From Diplolepis rosae (lineage: Eukaryota > Arthropoda > Insecta > Hymenoptera > Diplolepididae), in assembly GCA_030998225.1 (NCBI GenBank), contig JAPYXD010000697.1:744001-808000 (forward strand): a stretch of DNA of 64,000 bases. Reading direction: 5' to 3'. The notes under the pieces are model-generated. The model was not told where the DNA came from. It was given only the letters and a program-made list of their open reading frames with translations, and did no database searches. Positions 45,925 through 56,210 of the stretch are shown one piece after another (within the stretch, counting starts at the first letter, position 1; the number at the start of each line of letters is the position of its first letter). Position numbers and translations under genes: made by a program.

Positions 45925-46330
45925 ATACAGAAATACTGTTTATACCCTTCAAATTATACATTATACCACAGAAATTTCAATCTACAATTACATGCACGAA
46001 TGTCAATTTAAAAATATTTTTTATACTTAGACATTTAATTCCAACTTTTCAAAAATGTTTTTCTGGTATTCGGATATTTACGTTATGTGAAAGAAATATT
46101 TACCTTAAAGTAATTTCAACATTTATTTACCTACATGTAAAAACAAAATGATAATTATTTTTTAAAAATTTATACAAGAAATCCTGTTAGCAAATCCTTT
46201 TTCTGTATTTTTAGATTAAAATAAATCACTGATAAGGGCTCCGATCAGAACCGAAACGTCTGATTATGTAAAATTCTGAGTTTTTAACAACCTTGAACCC
46301 TAAAGCCAATTACTAACATCAACATATATC
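45925..46330 (+). mobile_element. Penelope-like 3' end in opposite orientation
   Basis: On the plus strand, opposite to the adjoining reverse transcriptase, the sequence ends with a hammerhead-like motif and the shared tail ACCCTAAAGCCAATTACTAA at about 46297. The upstream part has no coding remnant. It may be a second, inverted copy as at 50-53 kb, or an unrelated insertion. Confidence 0.65.
46218..46272 (+). ncRNA. Hammerhead-ribozyme motif, decayed
   Basis: Stem I AATCA/TGATT is perfect, the core reads CTGATAAG (one change from CTGATGAG), stem II GGCTCC..GAACC has a mismatch, and GAAAC is followed by GTC. The core change would probably reduce activity. Confidence 0.65.
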
Positions 46331-46410
46331 TTCAATTATTAATTAAGGGTCAATGCAAGTCCAGAATATGAATCAATTATAAAGATTCACGTATAATTAC
46401 AGTAATATTT

Positions 46411-47520
46411 CATAATCTCTCAGGCTATGATTCACACTTTTTAATCAGTAATTTAGCAACTGGTTTTGAGGGAAGAATTGATATATTACCTATTAATGAA
46501 GAGAGATATATCTCTTTCACAAAACATGTAGATAATGCAAAAGTAAAATTAAGATTGATTGATTCTTTTAGGTGAATATTCAGATCTTTACCTCCAAAGT
46601 GACGTTTTACTTTTATCAGATATGTTTGAGAATTTCAAACGTCATTAATTATCAACGTATAATTTAGGTCGCTTGCATTTTTATACAGCACCAGAACTTG
46701 CATTTAATGCGGTGTTAAAATATACAGGAATCGAGCTAGAATTATTAACTGATCCTGAAATGTTGATTTTGATTGAGAGTGCTATAAGAGGTGGTGTGTC
46801 ACAATGCTCAAAAAGATATGCTAAAGCAAATAAACGTTATATGGAATCGAATTTTAATGCTTATGAACAGGAGTCATATATTTTTTATTTTGATATAAAT
46901 AATCAATATGGAGCAGCTATAAGTCAATCTTTACCCTATAGTAATTTTGAATGGATTTACAATCATACGGAGTCAAATCTCTAATCGCAAGACCAAATTT
47001 CCATAGCTGTACCATATTTGCTGAAAATATGATTATAATAGAACTCAATCGTTCGAAAATTAATTTTAAAAAACCCATTTATATTGGATTCACAATCCTT
47101 GATATATCTAAAATAATTATTTACGATTTTGATTACAATTACATGAAAAAGAATTTTGGAAATAATGTAAAGTTACTGTACATTGATGCAGACAGTTTGA
47201 TTTATCATATATTTCGTCCAGATTTTTATGAATATATTAAACGTGATATAAATATGTTTGATACATCTGATTATCCTCGAAACAATGTTTATGGTATTCC
47301 TTTAGTAAACAAAAAAGTTTTAGGTCTGATGAAAGATGAAAATAATGCGCAAATTATGACTGAATTTGTGGGACTATGATCTCAGTTATATTCGTTTAGA
47401 GTACAGGGTGATAAAGGAGTAAAAAGAAAAGAGAAGGGTGTTAAAGAATCAATTTTGAAAACAACGTTAAAGGTTGAAGGTTTTACTTGCCGTAAAAGAT
47501 CATATATTGTTGAAAAATAG
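46411..47520 (+). pseudogene. Protein-primed type B DNA polymerase, Polinton/adintovirus-like
   Basis: Broken pieces in order of a DNA_pol_B_2 protein. First an exonuclease motif, [16 protein letters not shown] (46411 on), ended by a stop at 46573; then DLYLQSDVLLLSDMFENFK in another frame; then LHFYTAPELAFNAVLKY, SAIRGGVSQCSKRYAKAN and the polymerase A-type motif YFDINNQYGAAISQSLPY (46673-46984). A further frame gives [14 protein letters not shown] and [13 protein letters not shown], the place of the DTDS catalytic motif (here DADS). The segment with the B motif is missing. At least three frame breaks make it non-functional. Such polymerases occur in Polintons and related insect virus-like elements; capsid-like and protease fossils nearby fit that origin. 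The gene ends in a TIR element at 47.53 kb. Confidence 0.88.
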
Positions 47521-47528
47521 ATTAACCT

Positions 47529-48093
47529 GCTGCCCCAAATGAAAACGTAATAAGTCGCATTCGCTATAGAGGCGAAACTCGCGCGATCCTTTGTTTACTC
47601 ACGTACATTTTACACAGCCATACGACTACCGGCGGAGATTCCCGAACATAGAAACTAATGAGGCCTGTAAATTTTCGTCTTTCGCATGATTTTTATCTTT
47701 TGACAGACTTACAGTTTGACATTTGATACGGATTGGTATTCTAAACTGTGCTAATTATAATAGTTGTCACACGTGGAAACGCACATACATTTTACAAAAT
47801 ATACTTACTTCAATTTCTTCTGGGAAACCTTCAAACAATTCAATTATTATAATTATCACAGATCAGAATACCAATCAGTATCAAATGTCAAACTGTAAAT
47901 CTGTCAAAAAGTAAAAAACATGCGAAAGACGAAAATTTAAAGGTCTCATTAGTTTGTATGTTCGGCAATCTACGTCGGTAGTCAGGGCATCGTGTGGCTG
48001 TGTGAAATGTACGTGAGCAAACAAAGGATCGCGCGACTTTCGCCTCTATAGCGAATGCGACTTACTACGTTTTTATTTGGGACAGCAATAATG
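47529..48093. mobile_element. Element with ~245 bp terminal inverted repeats
   Basis: Arms at 47529-47770 and about 47850-48093 are long inverted copies (GTCGCATTCGCTATAGAGGC, GATCCTTTGTTTACTCACGT, GTTTGACATTTGATACGGAT and complements), separated by about 80 bp. Termini near CTGCTGCCCCAAATGAAAAC. No transposase, and no convincing target duplication was found. The arms are similar but not identical. Confidence 0.85.
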
Positions 48094-48099
48094 TAGGTT

Positions 48100-48394
48100 C
48101 AAATAAATTTTCATAATAAAAAACAATTTAAAAAAAAAATATGTTAGTTTAAGTACCCTTTTTTACCTACAAGTTAATAGTTATAAGTAATTATTATTAT
48201 ATCAATTAATTTATTATTGATTTTATTAATAAATAAATATTTTTTAATTTAAAAAATGTTTGTTTGAGTACCTTTTTTCTGCCTAAAAATTATTGTCAGT
48301 TATAAGTAAATATTATTACATTAATTAAAATATAATTATTATAATTACATGTTAGATGGCTGAGTTCAAAATTTTTGTCACTGCCTACATTATC
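48100..48394. other. AT-rich stretch, short tandem similarity
   Basis: Two related segments (AATATGTTAGTTTAAGTACC at 48138 and AATGTTTGTTTGAGTACCTT at 48254) suggest a ~115 bp degenerate duplication. No gene. Confidence 0.45.
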
Positions 48395-48475
48395 ATAGCA
48401 TCACTAGTCACGTATCAGATCGGGCTCGAATCCCAGCGCAATCGAAAGCGTCTTTTTTTCCACGAAAATATTTCA
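48395..48475 (+). repeat. Truncated tRNA-like repeat (second family)
   Basis: Only the 3' half survives: CGGGCTCGAATCCCAGCGCA, then TCGAAAGCGTCTTTTTTTCC. It matches the intact unit at 55.2 kb. The D and anticodon arms are missing. Confidence 0.75.
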
Positions 48476-48555
48476 AATTCTTTAATATTTGAATTATTAT
48501 AATATTTTTCACAAATATAAAAAATTAAATTATTAATTTTTTATTGATTTTATTA

Positions 48556-48985
48556 TTAGGTGCGCAACTAAGTTCCCGCTGTTTGTCAATAGATGGTTCC
48601 AGCTTAGACATATGGCAAACAAACAATTTTGACACATTAGTGATTTTTTTTTGGCGTCATATACTTTTGGTTGTGTGAAAATGTCTGATTTTGTGCCAAA
48701 TAATCGTCATTTGCGGGAATTGTTGATTTTCTTCTTTTATTCGAAGAAAACGGCGGTTGAAGCGCATCGATAGCTCCAAAAAGTTTACGGAGATGCTGCT
48801 CTAAGTTAAACAGCGTGCCGTGATTGGTTCCGTCGCTTCAAAGACGATGATTTCGATGTTGACCGTCCGCGTGAAGGAAGGCCAAAAACCTGCAAAGACG
48901 CTGATGTTATTTATTATGAGCTGTTGAATCCGAACGAAACCATTACCGGGGAACGGTATCGAACAACATTATTAAAAAACTAAGT
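48556..48985 (+). mobile_element. mariner element, 5' part only
   Basis: Starts TTAGGTGCGCAACTAAGTTC, a typical mariner end preceded by TA. From the ATG at 48681 the frame reads MSDFVPNNRHLRELLIFFF, then KKTAVEAHR, an in-frame stop, VYGDAALS, another stop, RDWFRRFKDDDFDV and REGRPKTCKDADV. This is the DNA-binding half of a mariner transposase. The catalytic half and right TIR are missing. It is a lineage distinct from the 18-kb copy. Confidence 0.88.
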
Positions 48986-48989
48986 AACC

Positions 48990-49260
48990 ACTATTAGTTT
49001 CTCCTTATAACGTTCACATAACCAATTTTCTAAAAGTATAACGTTTTGTAATGAACAATTACAATTCGGTATATTTCTAACATGATCAAAACATTGAATA
49101 CAATTTTTTGTTTAATTTTTTAAATGATGAAGTGAAGGACATTTTAGATCCAACATATCAATAATTTTTGTAGATGCTTTAGTAAAACGTTTCAACCAAC
49201 TTTTTTCTCTGAACCCTTCACGTAAATTATTTGAGCATTTCTTGAAATATTTTCAATAAT
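48990..49260. other. AT-rich stretch
   Basis: No supported feature between the mariner remnant and the virus-like ORF; probably mutated virus-like sequence. Confidence 0.4.
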
Positions 49261-49263
49261 AAC

Positions 49264-49503
49264 TTACATCATTTTATAAGGTACATCTTCAGAACTCCAA
49301 GGTATTCCATGTAAATTATTTTCCAGCCAACGATATATATTTCTATACTTCAATGATACACGAGTCCATTGACAAGGTGGTTGAAAGTGAAAATTAATAG
49401 GCTTTGTTAATTTATTACACTTAATTGGAAGAATCGCTATTTCTTTAACGATAAATTCATTGACAGGCAACTCAAATCCTTCAACGTCAACTATGAACTC
49501 CAT
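49264..49503 (-). CDS. Small conserved virus-like ORF, partial
   Basis: A 79-codon frame that starts at an ATG at 49503 with MEFIVDVEGFELPVNEF, and contains FHFQPPCQWTRVSLKYRN and LHGIPWSSEDVPYK. I associate this pattern with a small ORF found beside PolB and capsid genes of Polinton/adintovirus-like elements in arthropods. That is recollection and inference, and I do not know its function. It lies on the same strand as the capsid-like genes that follow. The frame is open but stops early, so the protein is probably truncated. Confidence 0.55.
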   Translation of the reverse strand: MEFIVDVEGFELPVNEFIVKEIAILPIKCNKLTKPINFHFQPPCQWTRVSLKYRNIYRWLENNLHGIPWSSEDVPYKMM

Positions 49504-49543
49504 CTTAATTTATACTGAAATATTCATGAATAAATTAAGGGAT

Positions 49544-50001
49544 TTATATTAATTTTTTCACCCCTCCACTTATTGGCTTATATTCAACTACTCGATAATG
49601 TAAGATCAAACAATATGCAGCAGTTTGAGCGGGAAAATTTTCTTTAGCTTCAAACTCTAAACGAATATCTACTGGTCTAGTCTTCAAGGATTCATTTTAC
49701 TTTGAACAGTCAATTACAATCAAAGGAGAGAAATCTAAAAAACCACTTTTCGACAAATATGGTTGAAGTTCTCTACTATAATAATTTTTTCGAAAATATG
49801 CACATTTCGAAAAGTAAAGCGTATTGTTTTTTATCAATATCAAGATTGAGATTGCCATATGGATGACTCTGATTGTTTAAAAATAGTTTTACATTAGTAA
49901 TTTTAAAATAATCAAAATGGCTAGCATTTCTTTGAATGCAGGTTTGTGACTGACATTTTTGAGACATCCTACCTCACTATTATAACTAAGACCGATTTTT
50001 C
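49544..50001 (-). pseudogene. Major-capsid-like fragment, C-terminal
   Basis: Two frames on the minus strand: 49967-49776 has SHFDYFKITNVKLFLNNQSH and PYGNLNLDIDKKQYALLFEM; about 49700-49544 has SLKTRPVDIRLEFEAKEN and AYCLILHYRVVEYKPISGGV before a stop. I read this as the C-terminal part of a double-jelly-roll-type capsid protein of the same virus-like element. The assignment rests on pattern memory and on the neighbouring protease and polymerase. A frame change and the loss of the N-terminal part make it a fossil. A Penelope pair is inserted immediately upstream. Confidence 0.6.
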
Positions 50002-50104
50002 TATTAAATACAATATTTAGAACAGGAATTATATCGACCCTCGATAACAATAATTGTATTATTAGATAATTGGCATTAGGGTCCATAAATGAAAAAAACA
50101 GTAG

Positions 50105-50155
50105 TTTTAATCAAACGTTTCGACTCTGATTGGAGTCCTCATCAGTGATCTTTAT
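50105..50155 (-). ncRNA. Hammerhead-ribozyme motif, left Penelope copy
   Basis: On the minus strand: GATCA, CTGATGAG, stem II GACTC/GAGTC with CAATCA loop, GAAAC, GTT, TGATT. Stem I pairs GATCA with TGATT (one G-U). The cleavage triplet would be GUU, which is permitted (any base but G at the last position). Confidence 0.8.
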
Positions 50156-51404
50156 TTCAAGAATATGAAACAACAACAAGTGAATATTGCGCATATGTGA
50201 GTCCCACTTTTGAGTACAACTTTGGTATTGTCTACAGAATTAATATATGAGATAATTTACTTAAATTAAACATAAACATTTTTTGGTGAAACACAAGAGA
50301 AATCTTAAGAATTGATATTGAAAATGATTGATATTGAAAAGTAACACATACATTTTTTAAAAAACATCTGAGATAAAAAACTAGACACGTTTATGTACAA
50401 ATGAAAACTTCACAAAAACTTCGATAAAAAAGCATGAAAATTCTTTGGGATTGCGTGAAGAATAAAAACATGAGGAAATTTACATAAAATTATACATAAA
50501 AATTTTTTGGTAACACAAGAGAATTCATAAGAGAATTAATATTGAAAAGTAAAACATACATTTTTAAATATCTGAGATAAAAAAAATTAACACGTTTATG
50601 TATAAATGTAACTTAAAATGTGAATGTGAGTACATAAAGGTGTGAATAAATAAGTCAGAAAAGGCAAAAAACTCGATAAGAATCACCTATAAAAACTTCG
50701 ATAAAAATTTCGATGAATGCTTCAAAAAACTTCGATTAAAACATGAAAAAAATCCTTTGCAATAAAAAACGAATTTTGTAAGTAATATTATAATATGGGA
50801 TTCAAATTCATCATCTCATCTGTTATAAATTTAAATTTTCTAACCTTAAGTCATTGTAATTCCTTGGGTTCTGATAAATTTAATCTTGGTTTTAATTCCA
50901 TCTTTTTTCTACGTCGCTATTTTTTAGGGCACATTTTCACAAACTCACTATAAGGGGATCGTTTAGTGACTGATTTCTGGGTGCATAGAAAAGACAGTTG
51001 TAGGCAAGAAAACCAGTAAGATGGAGGGAAAATTTTTTTTTTTTAATATAAGTAGAACTGTGATTGTAAGGGAAAGTGGAAGGGTAAACACCAGATGACC
51101 AGACTGTCCGGATAATAAAGGAAGGATAGTAAATTGTAACCGGAGTCGTAACGGTCCTACATATTTTAAAGAAAATTCAAGAGGCCTATGTGTTTATTTA
51201 TTGGAGAGTTTGGAGGATTTAATAATGAAATAAGTTTTTGAATACCTTGTTAGAATTGGGATTTATTTATTAATTTTGAATATTTTGAGAAAAGCAACAA
51301 TGTTAAAAAAAATTTTTTGGGGAAAATATAAGGATATTTGTTGACTCCATAGGAAAGATAAAAAATTTGTAAATAAATTTTTAATTTGTTTTTAAACCTG
51401 TTGT

Positions 51405-51836
51405 TTAAAAGTGAATGGTAAAAAACTGATTGTACACATCTTTCTTATGTTCTAGAATTCTATTTTTCAAGGGGCGTTTTGTTGTGCCTATGTAACAGGC
51501 TGTGCAATCGGTGCACGGAATGTTATAGACGACATTGGCGGTGTTAAGTTTAGGAATGGAGTCTTTGGTTGTTTTGAATATACGGGATAAATCATTGGAG
51601 TTGCGTGAAATAATTGTGATGTTGAAGGGGTTGAGAATGGCTGCTAGTTTTTCAGAAAGTCCTTGTACGTAAGGTAATGACACGTATTGTAGGGCTTGTG
51701 TGTTAGTGGTCAGGCTTTGATCTGCTAGGTGTTGTGTTGTTTGTGGGTATACGATGGTTGTTTTCTGTTGATGGGTTGTCTTCTGTTGTTGGTGTATCTG
51801 TGATTCCGTGCCTGAGTTTTTTGATAGAAGATTCAA
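51405..51836 (-). pseudogene. Penelope RT end and GIY-YIG endonuclease start
   Basis: A 143-codon frame. It begins LLSKNSGTESQ, continues through a variable Q/T-rich linker, and reaches the endonuclease: VVYNIPCTDCTACYIGTTKR, then LKNRILEHKKDV. The CX2CX2C-like cysteines and YIG with the following R and H are marks of the Penelope GIY-YIG domain. The frame stops shortly after, so the catalytic C-terminal half is missing or frame-shifted. Confidence 0.85.
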
Positions 51837-51849
51837 TCTGTTCCTTATA

Positions 51850-52332
51850 AAATCAAAATGTATACCCTCTCTCCCCTTTAAGCTTCCTTTTTATTACAGA
51901 TGTGTAGACAACATTATAACGGCGGTCCCCTCTAACGAAATCAACACAATCCAAAGTATCCTCAATAGCTACAATCACAAAATTCTATTTACCATAGAAG
52001 AAGAGTCTGAGGGGAAAATATGCTTCCTTGATGTTATGATTATCAGAAACAAAAACAGCATAAAAACTAATTGGTATCACAAACCTACTTGGTCTGGACG
52101 TTTCCTAAATTTCCATTCATACCACCCTTACAAATACAAAATCAACGTCATCAATAATCTTGTAGACAGAGGCATTACCCTAGCTCACAAAGATTTCCAC
52201 AATGAAAACATTAAAAAAATCAAATCAATCTTAATCACTAACAGCTATCCCCCAAACTTGATCGATTCTATTATAAGAAAAAGATTGAATCTTCTATCAA
52301 AAAACTCAGGTACGGAATCACAGATGAGATGA
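51850..52332 (+). pseudogene. Penelope reverse transcriptase C-terminal part
   Basis: The frame aligns with the copy at 45 kb: KCIPSLPFKLPFYYR, then CVDNI where the YADD catalytic motif should be, GKICFLDVMII, WSGRFLNFHSYHPYKYKINV, NLVDRGITLAHKDF and RKRLNLLSKNSGTESQ. Both catalytic aspartates of motif C are affected (CVDN), so it is inactive. The ORF starts in sequence from the opposite copy at the inversion point. Confidence 0.88.
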
Positions 52333-53195
52333 TGAATTTGAATCCCATATTATAATATTACTTACAAAATTCGTTTTTTATTGCAAAGGATTTTTTTCAT
52401 GTTTTAATCGAAGTTTTTTGAAGCATTCATCGAAATTTTTATCGAAGTTTTTATAGGTGATTCTTATCGAGTTTTTTGCCTTTTCTGACTTATTTATTCA
52501 CACCTTTATGTACTCACATTCACATTTTAAGTTACATTTATACATAAACGTGTCAATTTTTTTTATCTCAGTTGTTTAAAAATGTATGTTTTACTTTTCA
52601 ATATTAATTCTCTTATGAATTCTCTCGTGTTACCGAAAAATTTTTATGTATAATTTTATGTAAATTTCCTCATGTTTTTATTCTTCACGCAATCCCAAAG
52701 AATTTTCATGCTTTTTTATCGAAGTTTTTGTGAAGTTTTTATCGAAGTCTTTATCGAAGTTTTGTTTGCATATTTTTAAGGTTTTTTTCATATTTCATAC
52801 ATCTATATTTTAAAATACACTTATACATAAACGTGGAATAGTTGTCATGTTTTTCAATCAATGATTTTTTGAAGTTTTATCGAAGTTTTACCGAAGTTTT
52901 TTTGTGTATTTTTTGAGTTATTTTTTCTCACACTTTTATACTTGCATCTACAATTTAAGTTACATTTGTACATAAACGTGTCTAGTTTTTTATCTCAGAT
53001 GTTTTTTAAAAAATGTATGTGTTATTTTTCAATGTCAATTCTTAAGATTTCTCTTGTGTTTCACCAAAAAATGTTTATGTTTAATTTAAGTAAATTATCT
53101 CATATATTAATTCTGTAGACAATACCAAAGTTGTACTCAAAAGTGGGACTCACATAAGCGCAATATTCACTAGTTATTTTTTCATATTCTAGAAA

Positions 53196-53245
53196 TAAAG
53201 ATCACTGATGAGGACTCCAATCAGAGTCGAAACGTTTGATTAAAA
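53196..53245 (+). ncRNA. Hammerhead-ribozyme motif, right Penelope copy
   Basis: The plus-strand counterpart of the motif at 50.1 kb, identical in core and stem II (GACTC CAATCA GAGTC). Stem I pairs GATCA with TGATT. The tail to the element end is about 60 bp. Confidence 0.82.
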
Positions 53246-53340
53246 CTACTGTTTTTTTCATTTATGGACCCTAAAGCCAATTATCTAATGATACAAATAT
53301 TAAATACAATCCCCATAATTATAGAGATTGTATATATAAT

Positions 53341-54005
53341 CTAAGTTATCATTTCACCTCGAAAATTTACTAGATTTCCGTTTTAATCAATTATTCGTAA
53401 CTGAATTTGATTTATGGTCGTGATTGCAACTTGCAAGTAAATGACATGTGATAGCGCCTCAACTACTTTATACCTTATTGGTACGATTGAAAAGAATTCA
53501 TGAATCGTGTGCACCTTTCGATCATTGATGTACGCACCTGTAGTGGCATTGCACTCAATTCGTAGTGAGTTTACTCTGATTTTCGACAGTGGTGAATCAT
53601 ATTGATGAACTTTATTAGCTTCAAGTATCTACGGGTTGAATCCTAATAAATGACCTATAAAATCTGCCTTTTTAAAATTTATTTCACGATTACAAAAAAT
53701 TTCACTACGTAAAGTATTATTATTAGGTATGATGTGGATTTCAATTCCCTTTTTCATCAAAACATTCTGCAAATATTGGTGGATATCTTCTATTTCATAG
53801 CTACCTGTTGGTATAATAATTTCTTCCTTATATAATACATCAAATTTATTTTGACCAATATCAACGTTTGGAATTGAATTGAATGTTAGAATTTCAGAAG
53901 ACCGAGAGAGTAATTTTTATTTGGGGACAGTTCAATTGTTGGAAAATATTGCGTTTCTAATACTGATGAATTTCCTGATATGGTCAAGGTAAACGAATCA
54001 CCCAT
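53341..54005 (-). pseudogene. Virus-like structural protein fossil (minor-capsid type)
   Basis: Starts at the ATG at 54005 (MGDSFTLTISGNSS, then VLETQYFPTIELSPNKNYSL). After a frame change near 53900 it continues SIPNVDIGQNKFDV, EEIIIPTGSYEIEDI, RSEIFCNREINF and GHLLGFNP. With further stops it reaches LRIECNATTGAYIND, VHTIHEFFSIV and LRIID, and ends at 53341. The overall pattern is one I associate with a structural protein of insect Polinton/adintovirus-like elements (jelly-roll or penton-like). At least four lesions make it dead. Confidence 0.65.
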
Positions 54006-54114
54006 GATGATGGTTGACTTTTGACTAAAGTGAAAATGGACAATATACTTATTTATATAGAGAGTACAAACTTTTCACTTTCAACTGATTGCATAAAAAT
54101 TTAAGACATAAATC

Positions 54115-54510
54115 TTAACATACAAATATATTATAATCCTGATAGCTATCATGATTACATTTTATTCTATTAAAACTAAGATATTTAACGAGATCTAAGG
54201 GAGGTTGAAGGTTACCAAAACTATCAAAATATTCAACATTATTGTCAACTTTTTTATATGCAACCAAATGCGTACCTGGTCCATCTTTATTATCTAAATT
54301 AACAACAGCTGATTTAAATTTACGAAGTCCTATCATTGGCAATGCATTTCGCATAAATACACCTCGAAAATATGGTATTTTCATAGGTTTTGCATATTTT
54401 ACTAAATGTAAGTCAGTCAACGCTCGATGTGGTAATTTTATTTCCGATTTTTTTACATTACCATGTTTGATTCTAGAGCAGAATCTAGCAGAAAAATTCC
54501 AAAAACATCT
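54115..54510 (-). pseudogene. Adenain-type cysteine protease, partial
   Basis: The minus-strand frame reads TDLHLVKYAKPMKIPYFRGV, FMRNALPMIGLRKFKSAVVN, DGPGTHLVAYKK and VEYFDSFGNLQPPLDL. The H of GTH and the D of FDSFG match the catalytic His and Asp/Glu positions of the adenovirus-type (C5) protease found in Polintons. It is 101 codons to the stop at 54115, so the segment with the catalytic cysteine is cut off just after NIFVC. Upstream frame (54420-54510) continues with ALT preceded by a one-base frame change. In this element class the enzyme matures capsid proteins; here it is a fossil. Confidence 0.85.
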
Positions 54511-55140
54511 TAATTAGTTAGAAAAATACTATGAAAACTTACCTTTGAAATGAGACTACAGACTTTTCACAATGTTAATTAATTTTAGAGTTATTAATAT
54601 TATTAAGAAAGATTTGATGTCTTTTAGATTCTCATCATATGAGAATTAAAGTTTTGGTTTTATGCGAAAAATGACTTTCGAAATTTTCATCAAATCTTTA
54701 CATTTTGAGACCCCCTGAGTCAGAATAAGTGGTTTTTACGAAAGTGTCTGTCTGTCTGTAGTAGGTCGTATACTCGATAACTCTCGATAGAATTATCAGA
54801 TTGAATTGAGCTTGGACACACTTTATCAGAGCCGAAAAAGTAAGGACAAGTTTGTTAACTAGCCATATCCAACCAAAATTGAGGAACCTAGACCATTTTT
54901 TATGTTTTTGAAAAAATCAAAAATTCTAATACTGGTTCTTGATAGTGCTCATAAATCTTTACAAATTATCTTCATAACATTCTTTGATTAAACCAAAATT
55001 AGTAATGTTAAAACTTGAAAAAATTCAATATCAAAATTCCATTTTCCAGTAAAATGACACGAGATATGAAAAAAAGTTATCATACAAAATTATTTTCTAC
55101 ATTAAGATCTACAAATTTGAATTGCAAAATTTTTTCATAA
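54447..55140 (-). repeat. ~700 bp repeat, inverted copy at 62.6-63.97 kb
   Basis: Reverse complement of the far-right repeat: CTAGAGCAGAATCTAGCAGA, TTACCTTTGAAATGAGACTA, TCATCATATGAGAATTAAAG, GAAAGTGTCTGTCTGTCTGT and TTGAATTGAGCTTGGACACA all have inverted partners there. It begins at the 5' side of the protease fossil, so it may be the leader or terminal repeat of the virus-like element. On the minus strand it contains GTAAGT (54542) and TTTTTCTGCTAG (to 54485), which bound a possible 58-nt intron. Confidence 0.8.
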
Positions 55141-55164
55141 GATGTATATTTTTCTTTTTAATAG

Positions 55165-55345
55165 ATCTTCCTGTGGAGAAAGAGATGTCGGACGCCTGTG
55201 TTGTAGCTCAGTGGTTAGAGCAGTCGACCGGCAATCGAAAGACCTGGGCTCGAATCCCAGCGCAGTCGAAAGCGTCTTTTTTTCCACGGGAGGATTTCAA
55301 ATTATTTACATTTAAAAAATATTATTGAAAATCCATAATTAAATT
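55165..55345 (+). repeat. tRNA-derived SINE-like insertion, second tRNA-like family
   Basis: Inserted in a dispersed repeat whose halves lie at about 55120-55165 and 55350-55440. The tRNA-like core is 55196-55265: acceptor CTGTG/CGCAG, A box TAGCTCAGTGG, anticodon arm around loop CCGGCAA, B box GGGCTCGAATCCC. It is enclosed by GACGC/GCGTC and an outer stem TCCTGTGGAGAAAGA against TTTTTTTCCACGGGA. The oligo-T run is at 55277. The loop and T arm match the 340-bp unit family, so both derive from one ancestor. Confidence 0.8.
55196..55265 (+). ncRNA. tRNA-like Pol III unit of the second family
   Basis: All four arms can form. There are three extra bases (TTG) between the acceptor stem and TAGCTC compared with the first family. 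Anticodon loop CCGGCAA as in the 41-kb copies. Oligo-T terminator 12 bp downstream. Likely a SINE or pseudogene; a working tRNA is unlikely. Confidence 0.55.
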
Positions 55346-55486
55346 TTTTTTAACAATAATATATGAAATACGAATAAACGTAAGAAAGCAAAGTTGTTCG
55401 TTTTAAAAAGATCTAAAATTTTTGTCTCACACAGTTTCTGATTTCTGATTATACACGTATTTAGGCATGCATTTCATTTATACACG

Positions 55487-55765
55487 CACGGAGAAAAATA
55501 GTTGTAGTAATTTTACTTAACTCTGTCGATTAAACTTGGGACATAAAGACATTTGAACATCTATTAAATCCTAGTCGAGTAAAATGAATTTGATAGATAC
55601 CTAATTCACCTAAAGTGAATAACAATAAGCGTTACAAAGGGAATAGTAAGGCGTTGAGTGAAACGTTGTCGACGACAGGGCATCAACATACTTCAGTGGG
55701 TTAACATGAAATGTATAAGTATATCACCGACGCTTGAGGTGCTTCAAACGATAGTCAAGGTAATA
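55487..55765 (+). repeat. Second copy of the 27.4-kb dispersed repeat
   Basis: Starts CACGGAGAAAAATAG and runs in parallel with 27430-27700; substitutions are scattered and there are few indels. Confidence 0.78.
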
Positions 55766-56177
55766 TGTAAAAAAAATCGATCTCTGGTAGAATTTTTTAA
55801 AAAAGGAGCTGATATTTAAATAGAATAATTATTTATATGCTAAATTACTTTAAAATTTTTCAACCGTACCGATGCAGAGATAATTAAAGTCAAAGTTGAC
55901 TATTTTAACACGTAATTCATTGGCAATGCATAGGCACTTTCCACATTTTAATTTGTAGTAATTAAACGCTCCGGTAGAGAAATTAAAAAAATGTCGGCAT
56001 TTGTGCTGCTTGAAAATATAAATTTTTGAAAAAAATATTAAATTTCTCCACCGTGCAGATTTATAAATAATCTAATTTAGAATATTTAAATTTCAGTCAC
56101 TTTCAAAGAGATAAACGTAACAGTATCGCGACCCGGCAACACTGTTCCCTTTCTTCAGCTTGTCTGCTGTAGGTCTC

Positions 56178-56210
<33 letters not shown>

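Larger units (their letters stand above)
50015..53297. mobile_element. Inverted pair of Penelope-like copies inserted as one unit
   Basis: Two copies of the same element lie 5' to 5' (3' ends outward) and are flanked by one 13-bp duplication, TATTAAATACAAT (50002-50014 and 53298-53310). The left copy (minus strand, about 51852 down to 50015) keeps the end of the RT, the GIY-YIG start and the 3' region. The right copy (plus, about 51855 to 53297) keeps more RT but lacks the endonuclease and ~570 bp after it; the break lies at a short ACAGAT shared by both ends of the lost segment. Each copy ends in a hammerhead motif and the shared tail. The right arm has extra TATCGAAGTTTT-rich sequence near 52740-52900. 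The target is the virus-like block. Confidence 0.9.
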
